Shown here in pieces: positions 1 to 7,832 of a stretch of 64,000 nt of DNA. Both the position numbers and the translations under genes were made by a program. The notes under the pieces are model-generated. The model did not search any database, was not told where the DNA came from, and was given only the letters and a program-made list of their open reading frames with translations. The stretch is from Marinomonas sp. TW1. GTDB taxonomy: Bacteria; Pseudomonadota; Gammaproteobacteria; Pseudomonadales; Marinomonadaceae. The stretch is taken from assembly GCF_001625355.1 (NCBI RefSeq), contig NZ_JSEE01000008.1:124001-188000 (forward strand). The letters run 5' to 3'. The stretch's first letter is position 1. Each line of letters begins with the position of its first letter.

Positions 1-215
1 GTAAAGTTGGCAGGAGAGCGCCAAATGCTTGCCCCTTGTTCGCTATTCCAGCTTAATATTCGATTATTCGGAATGTCACTCCACAATAAGGTTTGTGATG
101 CTTCTAACCAAACAGGGCCTTCAAACCATTTCCCGCCCGTATAGACTTTCTCTAGAACAGAGTCCGCCAATAAAATACGTTCCAATCTATTATCGAACTT
201 TTCGATGCCTGCCAT
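1..215 (-). CDS. SMP-30/gluconolactonase/LRE family protein (partial, runs off left edge)
   Basis: Only the first 71 codons are present; the reading frame is open to the window edge. It starts at ATG (complement 213-215) after a GGAGA-type ribosome binding site. The translation carries the family's N-terminal signature: an ILLADSVLEKVYTGG stretch followed by WFEGPVW, then LLWSDIPNNRI. In this six-bladed propeller family, the Glu of the EGPxW motif binds the catalytic divalent metal. Members hydrolyse sugar lactones to aldonic acids. It is the last visible gene behind the ABC importer and DlgD-type reductase, so a lactonase working on an imported sugar lactone fits, but the substrate is inferred. 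Family confidence is high even though most of the protein is missing. Confidence 0.8.
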   Translation of the reverse strand, partial: MAGIEKFDNRLERILLADSVLEKVYTGGKWFEGPVWLEASQTLLWSDIPNNRILSWNSEQGASIWRSPANF

Positions 216-251
216 ACTCTATCTCCAAAATAACGTAGAGACTCAAATAAC

Positions 252-277
252 AAGCCCTTTCACATACAAAAGGGCTT
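252..277 (-). terminator. Stem-loop after the ABC solute-binding gene
   Basis: A nine-base-pair inverted repeat, AAGCCCTTT and AAAGGGCTT, lies just past the stop codon of the solute-binding protein gene (295) and before the SMP-30 gene. On the minus strand it is followed by a moderately T-rich stretch. It could be a leaky terminator or an mRNA-stabilising structure limiting expression of the lactonase gene. Confidence 0.55.
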
Positions 278-294
278 CACGATTTACACAGAGG

Positions 295-1407
295 CTACTT
301 CCAAATAGCTTTATAATGTTCACGATAGTTATTATCAGGATCGAAAATATCGTTTTGACCACCGTCAAATTGAATATTACCAGGCGTGACTAAATGAACA
401 GGAGTCGAAAAGCCACTGTCAGCCACACCCGCAAACGATCGATTTAATTCATCAACGATTTGCCAACCATGCATATTCAATGGCTCTGGCACGGTACCTA
501 CTTGATTAAAGTTAGATCGAATACGCGAGTAAGCAGATTGGCTTCCGTCTCCGGCTGAAATATTGCGAGGAAGCTTGTCTTCCGGTAAACCTGACGCGTT
601 TAGAGCTGAGCCTATGTAATCAAAATAAAGATCATTAATCCCTAAAGAATAAGTCCATTTATTTTGATAGCGTTGGAGCAAAGAGGTTGTTAATTGCGGC
701 ATACGAGTAGACGTATCGGATAAAGGCGTATCCTCAACCGAAATCAAGGTACAACCACTACATTGCTTAATGACCTTAGCCATAGCATCAGACTTTGCAA
801 TGGCGACAGCATAAGCAGAGTCAGTAAATATCACAACTCCAGCTTTACCATCAGACCCTGCCACAGCCGCTAACGCAGCAATTTCAGCGACATCATCTGC
901 GCTAGTCGTAATATTTGAAAAGACATTTTTGCTCGGAATTGGACCTGGATTTGGTGCAGAGTGCCACCCAACTACTTTGATACCTTGCTTCGTCGCCATT
1001 TCAAGCGCCGCCGCTTGTTCATTAACATCAAAACCGCCTAATACAATGCCATCTGGTTTTAACGCTATCGCCTGATTAAAAGCCGCAGTACGACCAGACA
1101 CAGTGCCTTGCCCATCGAGTAATCGAACATTCCACCCTGTCCATCCTGCCGCTTCTCTAACACCATTACTGACCCCAAGTACGCCTCCATTTCGCATATC
1201 TGAAGCTAAAAATACAATCGTTTTATCCGCTTCTGCTGTTGGGCCTGAAGTGGGTCCATCCCACTTATTATAAGGCGCTGTTGCAGCTTGAACCTTAGCT
1301 TTAGCTTCGCTTAAAAAATCATCGGCGTTAGCACTTCCAGAACCGATGGCCAATAATATAGATACACTTAAAGAACTGAATTTTAAGATCGATTGATATT
1401 TTTTCAT
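295..1407 (-). CDS. Sugar ABC transporter substrate-binding protein (RbsB/Peripla_BP_4 type)
   Basis: This is the periplasmic receptor of a ribose-type ABC importer. I chose ATG at 1407 (MKKYQS) rather than the longer frame from 1467, because a GAGG ribosome binding site sits just upstream and the protein then opens with a normal signal peptide: a KK start, a hydrophobic core, and ANA before the mature end. The mature part has the type 1 periplasmic binding-protein layout with IVFLASDMRNGG near the N-terminus and a DGIVLGGFD segment mid-domain. It is the third gene of an ATPase-permease-receptor set (4107 to 295). The substrate is unknown; the link to dlgD suggests a sugar acid, sugar or lactone. 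Two internal cysteines (CSGC) may form a disulfide. Confidence 0.88.
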   Translation of the reverse strand: MKKYQSILKFSSLSVSILLAIGSGSANADDFLSEAKAKVQAATAPYNKWDGPTSGPTAEADKTIVFLASDMRNGGVLGVSNGVREAAGWTGWNVRLLDGQGTVSGRTAAFNQAIALKPDGIVLGGFDVNEQAAALEMATKQGIKVVGWHSAPNPGPIPSKNVFSNITTSADDVAEIAALAAVAGSDGKAGVVIFTDSAYAVAIAKSDAMAKVIKQCSGCTLISVEDTPLSDTSTRMPQLTTSLLQRYQNKWTYSLGINDLYFDYIGSALNASGLPEDKLPRNISAGDGSQSAYSRIRSNFNQVGTVPEPLNMHGWQIVDELNRSFAGVADSGFSTPVHLVTPGNIQFDGGQNDIFDPDNNYREHYKAIWK

Positions 1408-1484
1408 GGTAACCTCATCGCTGTTTTTTGTTTTTATTTCTAGACATGAAACTACAAAACCATTCACTCATTTCGTTTGTCGTA

Positions 1485-2534
1485 CTACTCATTTTTTTTA
1501 CTAATTCGTTTTATGCGACCTCCACGGCGTTGGGCGTATCCGGCAATGCCGATAGAAATCAATAACGTCGCGCCATTAAATAAAGGTTCAATGTAAAAGG
1601 CACCGCCAAGCTGTTGAATCCCGGAAATACCCACCGCCAAAATAGAGACACCAATAATGGTCCCCAACACATTGACTCGTCCTGGTCTGATGGTGGTTGA
1701 ACCGAGGAAAGCACCAACCAGTGCAGGCAATAGGAATTCCAAACCGACATTGGCTTGTCCTATGCGCAGCTTTGCCGCCAAGAGAACCCCTGCAAAAGCC
1801 GTCAATAAACCGGATGTGACAAAAGCACCGATGACATATTTTCTAGCCGGGATACCATTTAAGTCAGCGGCTCTTGGGTTAGCGCCAATGGCATATAAAC
1901 AGCGCCCTAGAGGCAGACGTTCAGTCATAATCCACAACAAGATAGCAATACCCAACACATAGAAGGCAGGTGCAGGCAAACCAAAGAAAAAGGCATTAGA
2001 AAGTGCATAGAAATCGGCATCTAGCGACCCGATTACTTGACGCCCTCCGGTGTACCAAAGAGCAACCGAATAAATCACCGTGCCGGTACCTAGCGTGGCG
2101 ATGAAGGAATCAATTTTCGCCATTTCGACCAGTAAACCATTTAACAAACCAAACAACATGCCACAGACTAAAACGACGAAAACCGCCATTTGCCAGCTCA
2201 TGCCAAACTTAGTTTGCAAACTGATCGCCAAAATATGCCACAGCACTATGCCGTAACCGACGGTCAGATCCATCTTCCCAGTTAACATAGGCACCATGGC
2301 AGCCAAGGCTAAAATAGCAATGATGGACTTATCACTTAAGATTGACCGTAAATTCAGCATGGTCGGAAAGGTATCCGGCAATAGCACTGAAAAAAACAGA
2401 ATCAATAACAGGGTTAAAATGGGCAAACCAAACACCGGAAGGTAACGACCAAGATGAGATAATGGTCCCTCGTTCTCTGATTTTTTATCATTATGGTCCG
2501 GCTCTAGGGCCGTAGATTTAATAGAAGTCGTCAT
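1485..2534 (-). CDS. Sugar ABC transporter permease (RbsC type)
   Basis: An inner-membrane permease of 349 residues in the BPD_transp_2 family. After a hydrophilic N-terminal tail of about 30 residues come eight to ten hydrophobic segments, including FGLPILTLLLILFF near residue 37. The family motif region around LTGKMDLTVGYG matches the G-x-DLS-V-G loop of RbsC proteins, and LGTGTVIYSVALWYTGGR is also typical. Length is normal for RbsC. It lies between the ATPase gene (64 bp upstream) and the receptor gene, so the three are almost certainly cotranscribed. Only a weak GAG ribosome binding site precedes the ATG. Confidence 0.9.
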   Translation of the reverse strand: MTTSIKSTALEPDHNDKKSENEGPLSHLGRYLPVFGLPILTLLLILFFSVLLPDTFPTMLNLRSILSDKSIIAILALAAMVPMLTGKMDLTVGYGIVLWHILAISLQTKFGMSWQMAVFVVLVCGMLFGLLNGLLVEMAKIDSFIATLGTGTVIYSVALWYTGGRQVIGSLDADFYALSNAFFFGLPAPAFYVLGIAILLWIMTERLPLGRCLYAIGANPRAADLNGIPARKYVIGAFVTSGLLTAFAGVLLAAKLRIGQANVGLEFLLPALVGAFLGSTTIRPGRVNVLGTIIGVSILAVGISGIQQLGGAFYIEPLFNGATLLISIGIAGYAQRRGGRIKRISKKNE

Positions 2535-2598
2535 TGTCTGCTGCTCTCTATATTTTTGTTTTTTTAGCTAGAAAATCTCTGTCAATTATTCATTGCTG

Positions 2599-4107
2599 CT
2601 AGTCACCATCCGCCGAAGCCACTTTCAGCATATTGGCAAAGGTCATGTCTTCTTCCGCCAATTCCTTGTGGATAAACCCCTTACTGAACACGTAACAGCG
2701 ATTGCAAATTTTTTCTATTTCTTCAAAATCTGTCGACACTAAAATGACCGTTAGGCCATTACTAACTGCTGTTTTAAGCAAGTTGTAGATTTCAGCCTTA
2801 GCCCCTACATCAACCCCAGCTGTCGGTTCATCCAAAATCAAGACACGCTTATTCAAGTTCAACCAGCGAGCCATAATGACCTTCTGTTGATTACCGCCAC
2901 TTAAGTTTTCGATGGTTTGATTTGGATTTCTAGGACGAACATCAAAACGATCAATCAAATCCTCTGCGACACCTTGCTCTTTGGATAACGCATTCAGCGC
3001 AAAGAAAGACGTCTCACCCAGCAAAGGGTTAATGAAAAAATTATCTTGAACCGACATGGACATCGCGAGGTTCTCTCCCCGCTCGCCGGCGACATAACCA
3101 ATACCAGCCTGAATGGCAGCAGTAGTCGAATTCAAATTCAGCAATTGACCATCTAGCCGAACTTGACCATTAAAAATCGGGTAGTCTCCAAAAAGCGCAC
3201 GGCCTACTTCCCCCTGACCGCCACCACGCAAGCCAATCAGACCGAGGATTTCACCTTGCTTAACATGAAAGGAGACGGGGCCTACATTGCCAGCTTCAAA
3301 ATCTGTGACGTCAAGTACAGTCGCAGCATTAGTGTCAACTCTCTGGCGATGAAAGTCTTTCTGAGCATTGCCGACGATAAGCTCAACGAGATCTTTTGCT
3401 TGCATGCCTTTAGTAGGGCATTCTGCCACCAACAGACCATCGCGCATGATGACCATGCTGTCGGAAATTTCCATTACTTCGTCTAAGCGGTGGGAAACAT
3501 AAATCATGCCCACCCCTTTTTGACGAAGATCACGAATCACGCCAAATAAGCGCTCCACATCAGCGGCAGGTAAACTGGCCGTAGGTTCATCTAGGACAAG
3601 AATTTTGGCTTTGCAGTATACGGCTCGGGCAATGGCAATCAGCGATTGCTCTGCTCGAGATAGGCGGAATACGCGAGTGCGTGGGTCAATATTGGCATTT
3701 ACGCTGGCCAGCGCTTCGGCGGCTCGGGCATCCGTGGCTTGCCAATCTATTAAGCCGAACTTTTTACAATAGCCCATGGCAAGCGCCATGTTTTCCGACA
3801 CCGTCATCCAATCGACTAAACCTAAATCCTGATGGATAAAGGCAATGTCATCATGATGTCTATTTTTTTGATCTAACAGCGTTCCTTGGTAAAGGATCTC
3901 GCCTTGATCTTCTTGATAAATACCAGCTAAGGTTTTGATCAAGGTCGATTTTCCAGCGCCATTTTCTCCTAATAGAGCGACCACAGAATGGGAGCCCACA
4001 TTAAAAGACACGTCGTTCACGGCAATGCTATTGCCAAATCTTTTGGTGACATTCTTAAACTGCAAAAGCGATGCGTTTGGCGTTTGCAGCTCACTGGTTT
4101 CCAACAT
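2599..4107 (-). CDS. Sugar ABC transporter ATP-binding protein (RbsA type, two ABC domains)
   Basis: The energising subunit, with two fused ATP-binding cassettes in 502 residues, the usual RbsA size. Domain 1 (about 14-240) has Walker A GENGAGKST, signature LSRAEQ and Walker B ILVLDEPTA. Domain 2 (about 255-495) has a degenerate Walker A (GLRGGGQGE), an intact LSGGNQQK signature and Walker B LILDEPTAGVD. The degenerate second Walker A is normal in this family and is not a defect. A strong GAGG site precedes the ATG at 4107. The gene follows the dlgD-type reductase by 70 bp, so transporter and reductase appear to share a transcript from the promoter near 5240. Confidence 0.93.
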   Translation of the reverse strand: MLETSELQTPNASLLQFKNVTKRFGNSIAVNDVSFNVGSHSVVALLGENGAGKSTLIKTLAGIYQEDQGEILYQGTLLDQKNRHHDDIAFIHQDLGLVDWMTVSENMALAMGYCKKFGLIDWQATDARAAEALASVNANIDPRTRVFRLSRAEQSLIAIARAVYCKAKILVLDEPTASLPAADVERLFGVIRDLRQKGVGMIYVSHRLDEVMEISDSMVIMRDGLLVAECPTKGMQAKDLVELIVGNAQKDFHRQRVDTNAATVLDVTDFEAGNVGPVSFHVKQGEILGLIGLRGGGQGEVGRALFGDYPIFNGQVRLDGQLLNLNSTTAAIQAGIGYVAGERGENLAMSMSVQDNFFINPLLGETSFFALNALSKEQGVAEDLIDRFDVRPRNPNQTIENLSGGNQQKVIMARWLNLNKRVLILDEPTAGVDVGAKAEIYNLLKTAVSNGLTVILVSTDFEEIEKICNRCYVFSKGFIHKELAEEDMTFANMLKVASADGD

Positions 4108-4177
4108 AACCCCACCTCACTAACATTATTTTTATTGTTAAGTAATCGATGTCTATTAATGCTGATCTTTATAAATA

Positions 4178-5185
4178 CTATTGCGCCAATTGTTGGATCT
4201 GATCCCAAATGTCTGGGTGAATGTCGATGCCGCCCGCTTTTTCATGTTTATCAATAAAGCTCTGTATTTTTGAGCCTGCGATCGACACTTCACCGCTTTC
4301 AGCTGGTTCCGAAGACAAGACATAATCACGAATTCGCTGCATCTCTGCGGCAAACTGCGTTTTCTCAATGGTCTTACTTAGGTCAATGGCAATCAAAAAC
4401 TGTGAGACACCAAATTCGCCTTCTTGATCTTCTGTAATGGCCGGTACAGATCGTCCTCCCGTAATGGCGGTCAACATCATGTCGAGTACAATCGACATAG
4501 AAGAACCTTTCCAGAAGCCCATTGGCAAAACGCGCTTGTTCTCCCAAAGCACATGAGGATCTTTCGTTAAATTCCCCTCATTGTCATAGCCACCCACTAC
4601 CGGCAACTCCTTATCGGCAAGCACATGGTTTTGCAGCTGGCCATACGAAAATTGTGACATTGAGCAGTCCACTAAGACTGGAGGATCACCCGCTATGGCC
4701 ATGATCAAAGGATTCGTACCAACACGATGGTCTTTCCCACCCCAAGCCGGCATAACGGCAATAGAATTGGTAGCCGCAATACCAGCAAAGCCCTGACGAG
4801 CCATTTCCAGTACATAGGCACCGCCTCGCATCCAATGGTTGGAGTTACGCATCCCCACCATACCAATGCCAAATTCACGTGCTAATTCCATCGCGCGGTC
4901 AGCACAAATCAAACCATTTAATACACCAGGCCCGTAATGGCAGTCCCATTGCTCTAGTGCGCCCATGCGATTAACGCACTCTGGAACCGCGTTCAATTGG
5001 ATTTGACCTTTATCTACTTGGCCGATGAAGACAGGAAAGCGATTAATTCCGTGTGAATACACCCCTTCATTTCCCATATCAGCGAACCCCTTAGCTAAAC
5101 GCTTAGCCATGTCAGGCGACATGTTACGAGCCAGTAGGGCTTTCTCATAGGTACTTTGAAGCAGTTCTACAGAAACGATAGGCAT
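4178..5185 (-). CDS. dlgD: 2,3-diketo-L-gulonate reductase (Ldh_2 family)
   Basis: A 335-residue NAD(P)H-dependent reductase of the malate/L-lactate dehydrogenase-2 family. It closely resembles E. coli YiaK/DlgD from memory: GVYSHGINRFP near residue 40, GALEQWD near 80, RNSNHWMRGGAY near 115, TNSIAVMPAWG, and LPMGFWKGSSMSIVLDM near 225. DlgD reduces 2,3-diketo-L-gulonate to 3-keto-L-gulonate in the cytoplasm, which is the entry step for the kinase and decarboxylase encoded upstream. It is the first gene of its transcription unit. Its promoter carries the 75-bp element that is repeated before the TRAP operon, so both are probably controlled by the IclR protein. A related ureidoglycolate or lactate substrate is less likely given the neighbours. 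Confidence 0.9.
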   Translation of the reverse strand: MPIVSVELLQSTYEKALLARNMSPDMAKRLAKGFADMGNEGVYSHGINRFPVFIGQVDKGQIQLNAVPECVNRMGALEQWDCHYGPGVLNGLICADRAMELAREFGIGMVGMRNSNHWMRGGAYVLEMARQGFAGIAATNSIAVMPAWGGKDHRVGTNPLIMAIAGDPPVLVDCSMSQFSYGQLQNHVLADKELPVVGGYDNEGNLTKDPHVLWENKRVLPMGFWKGSSMSIVLDMMLTAITGGRSVPAITEDQEGEFGVSQFLIAIDLSKTIEKTQFAAEMQRIRDYVLSSEPAESGEVSIAGSKIQSFIDKHEKAGGIDIHPDIWDQIQQLAQ

Positions 5186-5201
5186 AATAAACTCAACCTT
5201 A

Positions 5202-5276
5202 ATTCCACTATGCGGAATATATTATTATTGTATTTCCGTATAATGACACAAAGTAAGAATATGTGAAGCTTTTTTG
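5202..5276 (-). promoter_or_regulatory. Promoter/operator copy A: IclR-type palindrome plus sigma-70-like elements
   Basis: Reading toward dlgD on the minus strand, the element holds a -35-like TTCACA, a 16-bp spacer, an extended -10-like TGT-CATTAT (hexamer at 5240-5245), and a 17-bp near-palindrome at 5202-5218 of the form ATTCC-N7-GGAAT. Three blocks match the copy at 13838-13912 at identical spacing: the palindrome, an 18-base identical block (5231-5248) and a 12-base identical block (5265-5276). The palindrome lies downstream of the predicted -10, where a repressor would block transcription. The likely partner is the IclR-family protein at 6423-7181. The site is read from sequence; the regulator assignment is inference. 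Confidence 0.7.
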
Positions 5277-5529
5277 ATCAGTATTTTTAAAAATTTTATA
5301 AAAAGGAAAGGCAGGCCGAGCTAATTATTTAATTTTTAAGAAAAAATACATAATCATGCCAATCAGGAATTATTTGGTTTATTTGCATAGAGGAAAAACA
5401 GAAAAGGGGGAGAATAAAAACAACCAGTAACAGACGGCACCGCCTTCGCAGGTACCGCCCTCGCCATAAAAACGTCTATGGAACATAACTCAATGTCTTA
5501 GCCCATGATAGACAAGGTATAGCGATACC
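5277..5529. other. Intergenic region between the two sugar-acid transcription units
   Basis: About 250 bp without a coding frame. The part next to the promoter (5277-5400) is AT-rich. A GC-rich stretch near 5436-5456 can fold on the minus strand (GGTACC with GGTGCC, one G-U pair), but the nearest T-run is some 16 bases beyond it, so it is only a weak terminator candidate for the upstream operon ending at 5530. I see no other signal. Confidence 0.35.
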
Positions 5530-6399
5530 TTAAAGCGGTAAACCGCATTCATTCGCAATGCTCTCTAATTTTGCCTTAGCATGAGCAATATCCTCATACC
5601 AATGATCATTTTGAGCCCACATTTCAATCACAAATGGCGCAGCGTAATCGATTTCTTTTAAGGTATTAAAAATCGCATGAAAGTCCACTTCCCCTTCACC
5701 GATGACCAAATCGCGGAACTGCCCTTTGCTGTCCGGAGACACTCGTAAAGTATCCTTTAGATGTATTTGAACGATATGATCTTGACCAAGCTTTAGCTCA
5801 GTCGGTACATCATGGTTCCAGCCAGAAATGTTACCCACATCTGGGTAGGCCATAAAAAAGGGAGAGGGAATCTCGCGCTTCAACACTTCAAATTTACTCA
5901 ACGAATTTAGGTAAGGCGTATCCATGATCTCTACCCCGAGCAAAACACCTGCTCGCTCAGCCATTTTCGTCGCACGCTGCATGCCATCAATGAAACGCTG
6001 GTGTGTTTCAGCAGATTGAGGTTCGTAATAGACGTCATAACCCGCCATCTGAATACATCGCACACCAAGCTTATAAGCTAACGCAATGGCCTTCTCCATA
6101 ATGTCAAAAGCACGGGCTCTAACCTTGTCATCCATCGAACCAAAAGGGTATTTCCGATGGGCGCTCAGACACATAGATTGCAGCGGCATATCCAGTTCTA
6201 TACACAAATCTCGAAGTGCGTAAATTTCCTGATCAGTCCAATCAAGACGAGCTTGTCGCTCATCGGTTTCATCCACCGAAATTTCCAGAAAGTCGAAACC
6301 TAAAGCTTTGGCATGGGTTAAACGCTCACGCCAACTTAACTCAGCCGGTAGTGCTTTCTCATAAATGCCTAAACGAAATGTCTTTGAAAATTCGATCAT
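5530..6399 (-). CDS. ulaE: L-ribulose/L-xylulose-5-phosphate 3-epimerase (UlaE/SgbU family)
   Basis: A 289-residue TIM-barrel sugar-phosphate epimerase (AP_endonuc_2 fold). It carries the UlaE hallmarks: LGIYEKALP at residues 10-18, SVDETDER near 41-48, SMCLSAHRKYPFGS near 75-88, MAGYDVYYEP near 118, EIMDTPYLNS near 157, YPDVGNISGW near 185, and FVIEMW near 260. The acidic residues of EIMD and the DVGN and IEMW segments supply the metal and catalytic site in this family. It converts L-xylulose 5-phosphate to L-ribulose 5-phosphate, between the UlaD-type decarboxylase and the AraD-type 4-epimerase encoded upstream. A GAGG site precedes the ATG. It is the last gene of the upstream transcription unit. 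Confidence 0.92.
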   Translation of the reverse strand: MIEFSKTFRLGIYEKALPAELSWRERLTHAKALGFDFLEISVDETDERQARLDWTDQEIYALRDLCIELDMPLQSMCLSAHRKYPFGSMDDKVRARAFDIMEKAIALAYKLGVRCIQMAGYDVYYEPQSAETHQRFIDGMQRATKMAERAGVLLGVEIMDTPYLNSLSKFEVLKREIPSPFFMAYPDVGNISGWNHDVPTELKLGQDHIVQIHLKDTLRVSPDSKGQFRDLVIGEGEVDFHAIFNTLKEIDYAAPFVIEMWAQNDHWYEDIAHAKAKLESIANECGLPL

Positions 6400-6422
6400 T
6401 ATTTACCTCAGAAGATTGCTCT

Positions 6423-7181
6423 TTAAAACAACTTTGCTTCTATCAATTTGGCGGATTGCGAAATAGTGTCTGCCAATGCATCGAACCCGAGACGAACCAT
6501 TTTGGGCGTCAATGATGAAACGCTAATCGCATAAATTGGCATACCGTCTTTATTAAAAACCGGCACAGACACACAGGAGATCCCGGCCTCATTCTCTTCA
6601 TCATCAACAGCGTAACCACGCTCTTTGACTCGCTCTAACTCGTTGAAAAAAGCATCTTTATCTAAAATGGTGTTTTCGGTCAGCTGCTTCATAATGGGGT
6701 GATTACGCTGCCAATAGGCTTCTCGTATTTGATCCGACGCATACGCTAAAAAGCACTTTCCGGCAGCGGAACAATAGGCAGGTGCGTGCAGACCAACGTA
6801 GGTACGAGTTCGGAAAGAGGCATTACTCGGTTCAAGTTTGTCTTTGAATAAGATGTTGTCGCCATCGAATGCCAGAAAGTTGATGGTTTCATCAACACTG
6901 TTCAATAGCTGAGTTAGGTAAGGTTTCACAAAACCAGTCACATCCGAGTTTAAAGCCACTTGACCCACATGCAGTAACTTCATCGTCAGACGATAATCGC
7001 GTCCACTCGACAATTGACTGACGTATCCCGCACTTTCATAAGTGGACAGAATACGGTGAGCAGAGGACTTAGTCATTCCCGTTTGTTGAGCAATGGTTTG
7101 CAACGAAGCACCATTTGGAAATTGACCTAAAAACTCTAATACACTTAATGATTTAAGAAGTGACTTTATTTGTTCACTCAT
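6423..7181 (-). CDS. IclR-family transcriptional regulator of the sugar-acid locus
   Basis: A 252-residue regulator with an N-terminal winged helix-turn-helix (about 8-70; TIAQQTGMTKSSAHRIL is the recognition region) and a C-terminal IclR effector domain (about 80-250) containing YCSAAGKCFLAY and GISCVSVPVF, both typical of the ligand-binding fold. It resembles E. coli YiaJ, repressor of yiaKLMNOPQRS, in family and context. It sits inside the operon it probably controls, seven bases after the UlaD-type gene and 23 bases before the ulaE gene, so its own level would rise on induction. Likely targets are the IclR-type palindromes at 5202-5218 and 13838-13854. Whether it represses or activates cannot be read from sequence, though operator placement favours repression. 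Confidence 0.9.
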   Translation of the reverse strand: MSEQIKSLLKSLSVLEFLGQFPNGASLQTIAQQTGMTKSSAHRILSTYESAGYVSQLSSGRDYRLTMKLLHVGQVALNSDVTGFVKPYLTQLLNSVDETINFLAFDGDNILFKDKLEPSNASFRTRTYVGLHAPAYCSAAGKCFLAYASDQIREAYWQRNHPIMKQLTENTILDKDAFFNELERVKERGYAVDDEENEAGISCVSVPVFNKDGMPIYAISVSSLTPKMVRLGFDALADTISQSAKLIEAKLF

Positions 7182-7187
7182 GTCTAC

Positions 7188-7832
7188 CTACCAGTATTTT
7201 GCTATTTCATTATGGAATGATTCAGCAATCGATCGACCTTTGTCACTGGCCAAGGCACGACCAGCAATAAAGGACTTCACTTTAAGATCTTTAAAGAGAG
7301 GCAGATCTTCGGGTACTATTCCACCCGTTATGGATAATTCGATTCCCAAATCTGATAACGCCTTCATTTTCAATAAGTCTTCGTCGGTCCATGTTACCCC
7401 CGCTAACTCGGCGTCACGTGAGCGGTGATAAATGGCTTGAGTAATTCCCATGGCTACCCAGGCTTTGGCATCCTCTAATGTCCAGTGGCCGTATAGCTCA
7501 ATTTGAATTTCGCCCGAAAATTCCTTTGCAACAGTTTGTGCCGCACGAATTGTTTCAATGTGTGCCGCGGCACTGACTGTGACCCAGTTTGCACCAGCTG
7601 ATAGCGCCATTTTAGTCAAAATGCTACTGGCGTCGGTAATTTTCATATCACAAACAATAACATGTTGCGGGTACTTTTCGCGCAACAAGCTCACACTTTT
7701 TACTCCGTTGGCAAACGCTAAAATGGTACCAACTTCAATAACATCAACATGTTCAGCAATGTTTTCTACGGATGCTAATGCGGTATCAATATCCGTAGCG
7801 TCTAAGGCGATTTGTAATAACGGTTTAGTCAT
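7188..7832 (-). CDS. ulaD: 3-keto-L-gulonate-6-phosphate decarboxylase (UlaD/SgbH family)
   Basis: A 214-residue TIM-barrel enzyme of the orotidine-monophosphate-decarboxylase suprafamily. Family signatures include LQIALDATD at the N-terminus, VDVIEVGTIL near residue 30, VCDMKITDA near 60 (the D-x-K-x-x-D motif), WVTVSAAA near 83, IELYGHWT near 111, YHRSRDAELAGVTW near 135 and SITGGI near 168. It decarboxylates 3-keto-L-gulonate 6-phosphate to L-xylulose 5-phosphate, using Mg2+. The start overlaps the stop of the kinase gene in an ATGA, so the two are translationally coupled, matching consecutive reaction steps. Hexulose-6-phosphate synthase is a homologous alternative but does not fit the neighbours. 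Confidence 0.92.
   Translation of the reverse strand: MTKPLLQIALDATDIDTALASVENIAEHVDVIEVGTILAFANGVKSVSLLREKYPQHVIVCDMKITDASSILTKMALSAGANWVTVSAAAHIETIRAAQTVAKEFSGEIQIELYGHWTLEDAKAWVAMGITQAIYHRSRDAELAGVTWTDEDLLKMKALSDLGIELSITGGIVPEDLPLFKDLKVKSFIAGRALASDKGRSIAESFHNEIAKYW

Noticed and set aside
1559-1962. Open frames inside and opposite the RbsC-type gene
   Set aside because: They lie wholly within a well-supported gene and their translations show no family features; the same holds for other overlapping frames throughout.
2599-4107. Degenerate second Walker A in the RbsA-type ATPase
   Set aside because: This is the normal state of the C-terminal cassette in the family and not a lesion.
5436-5456. 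GGCACC/GGTACC repeat as a terminator or REP-like element
   Set aside because: Stem of only six pairs with a G-U, T-run too far away, and no further copies seen in the window.
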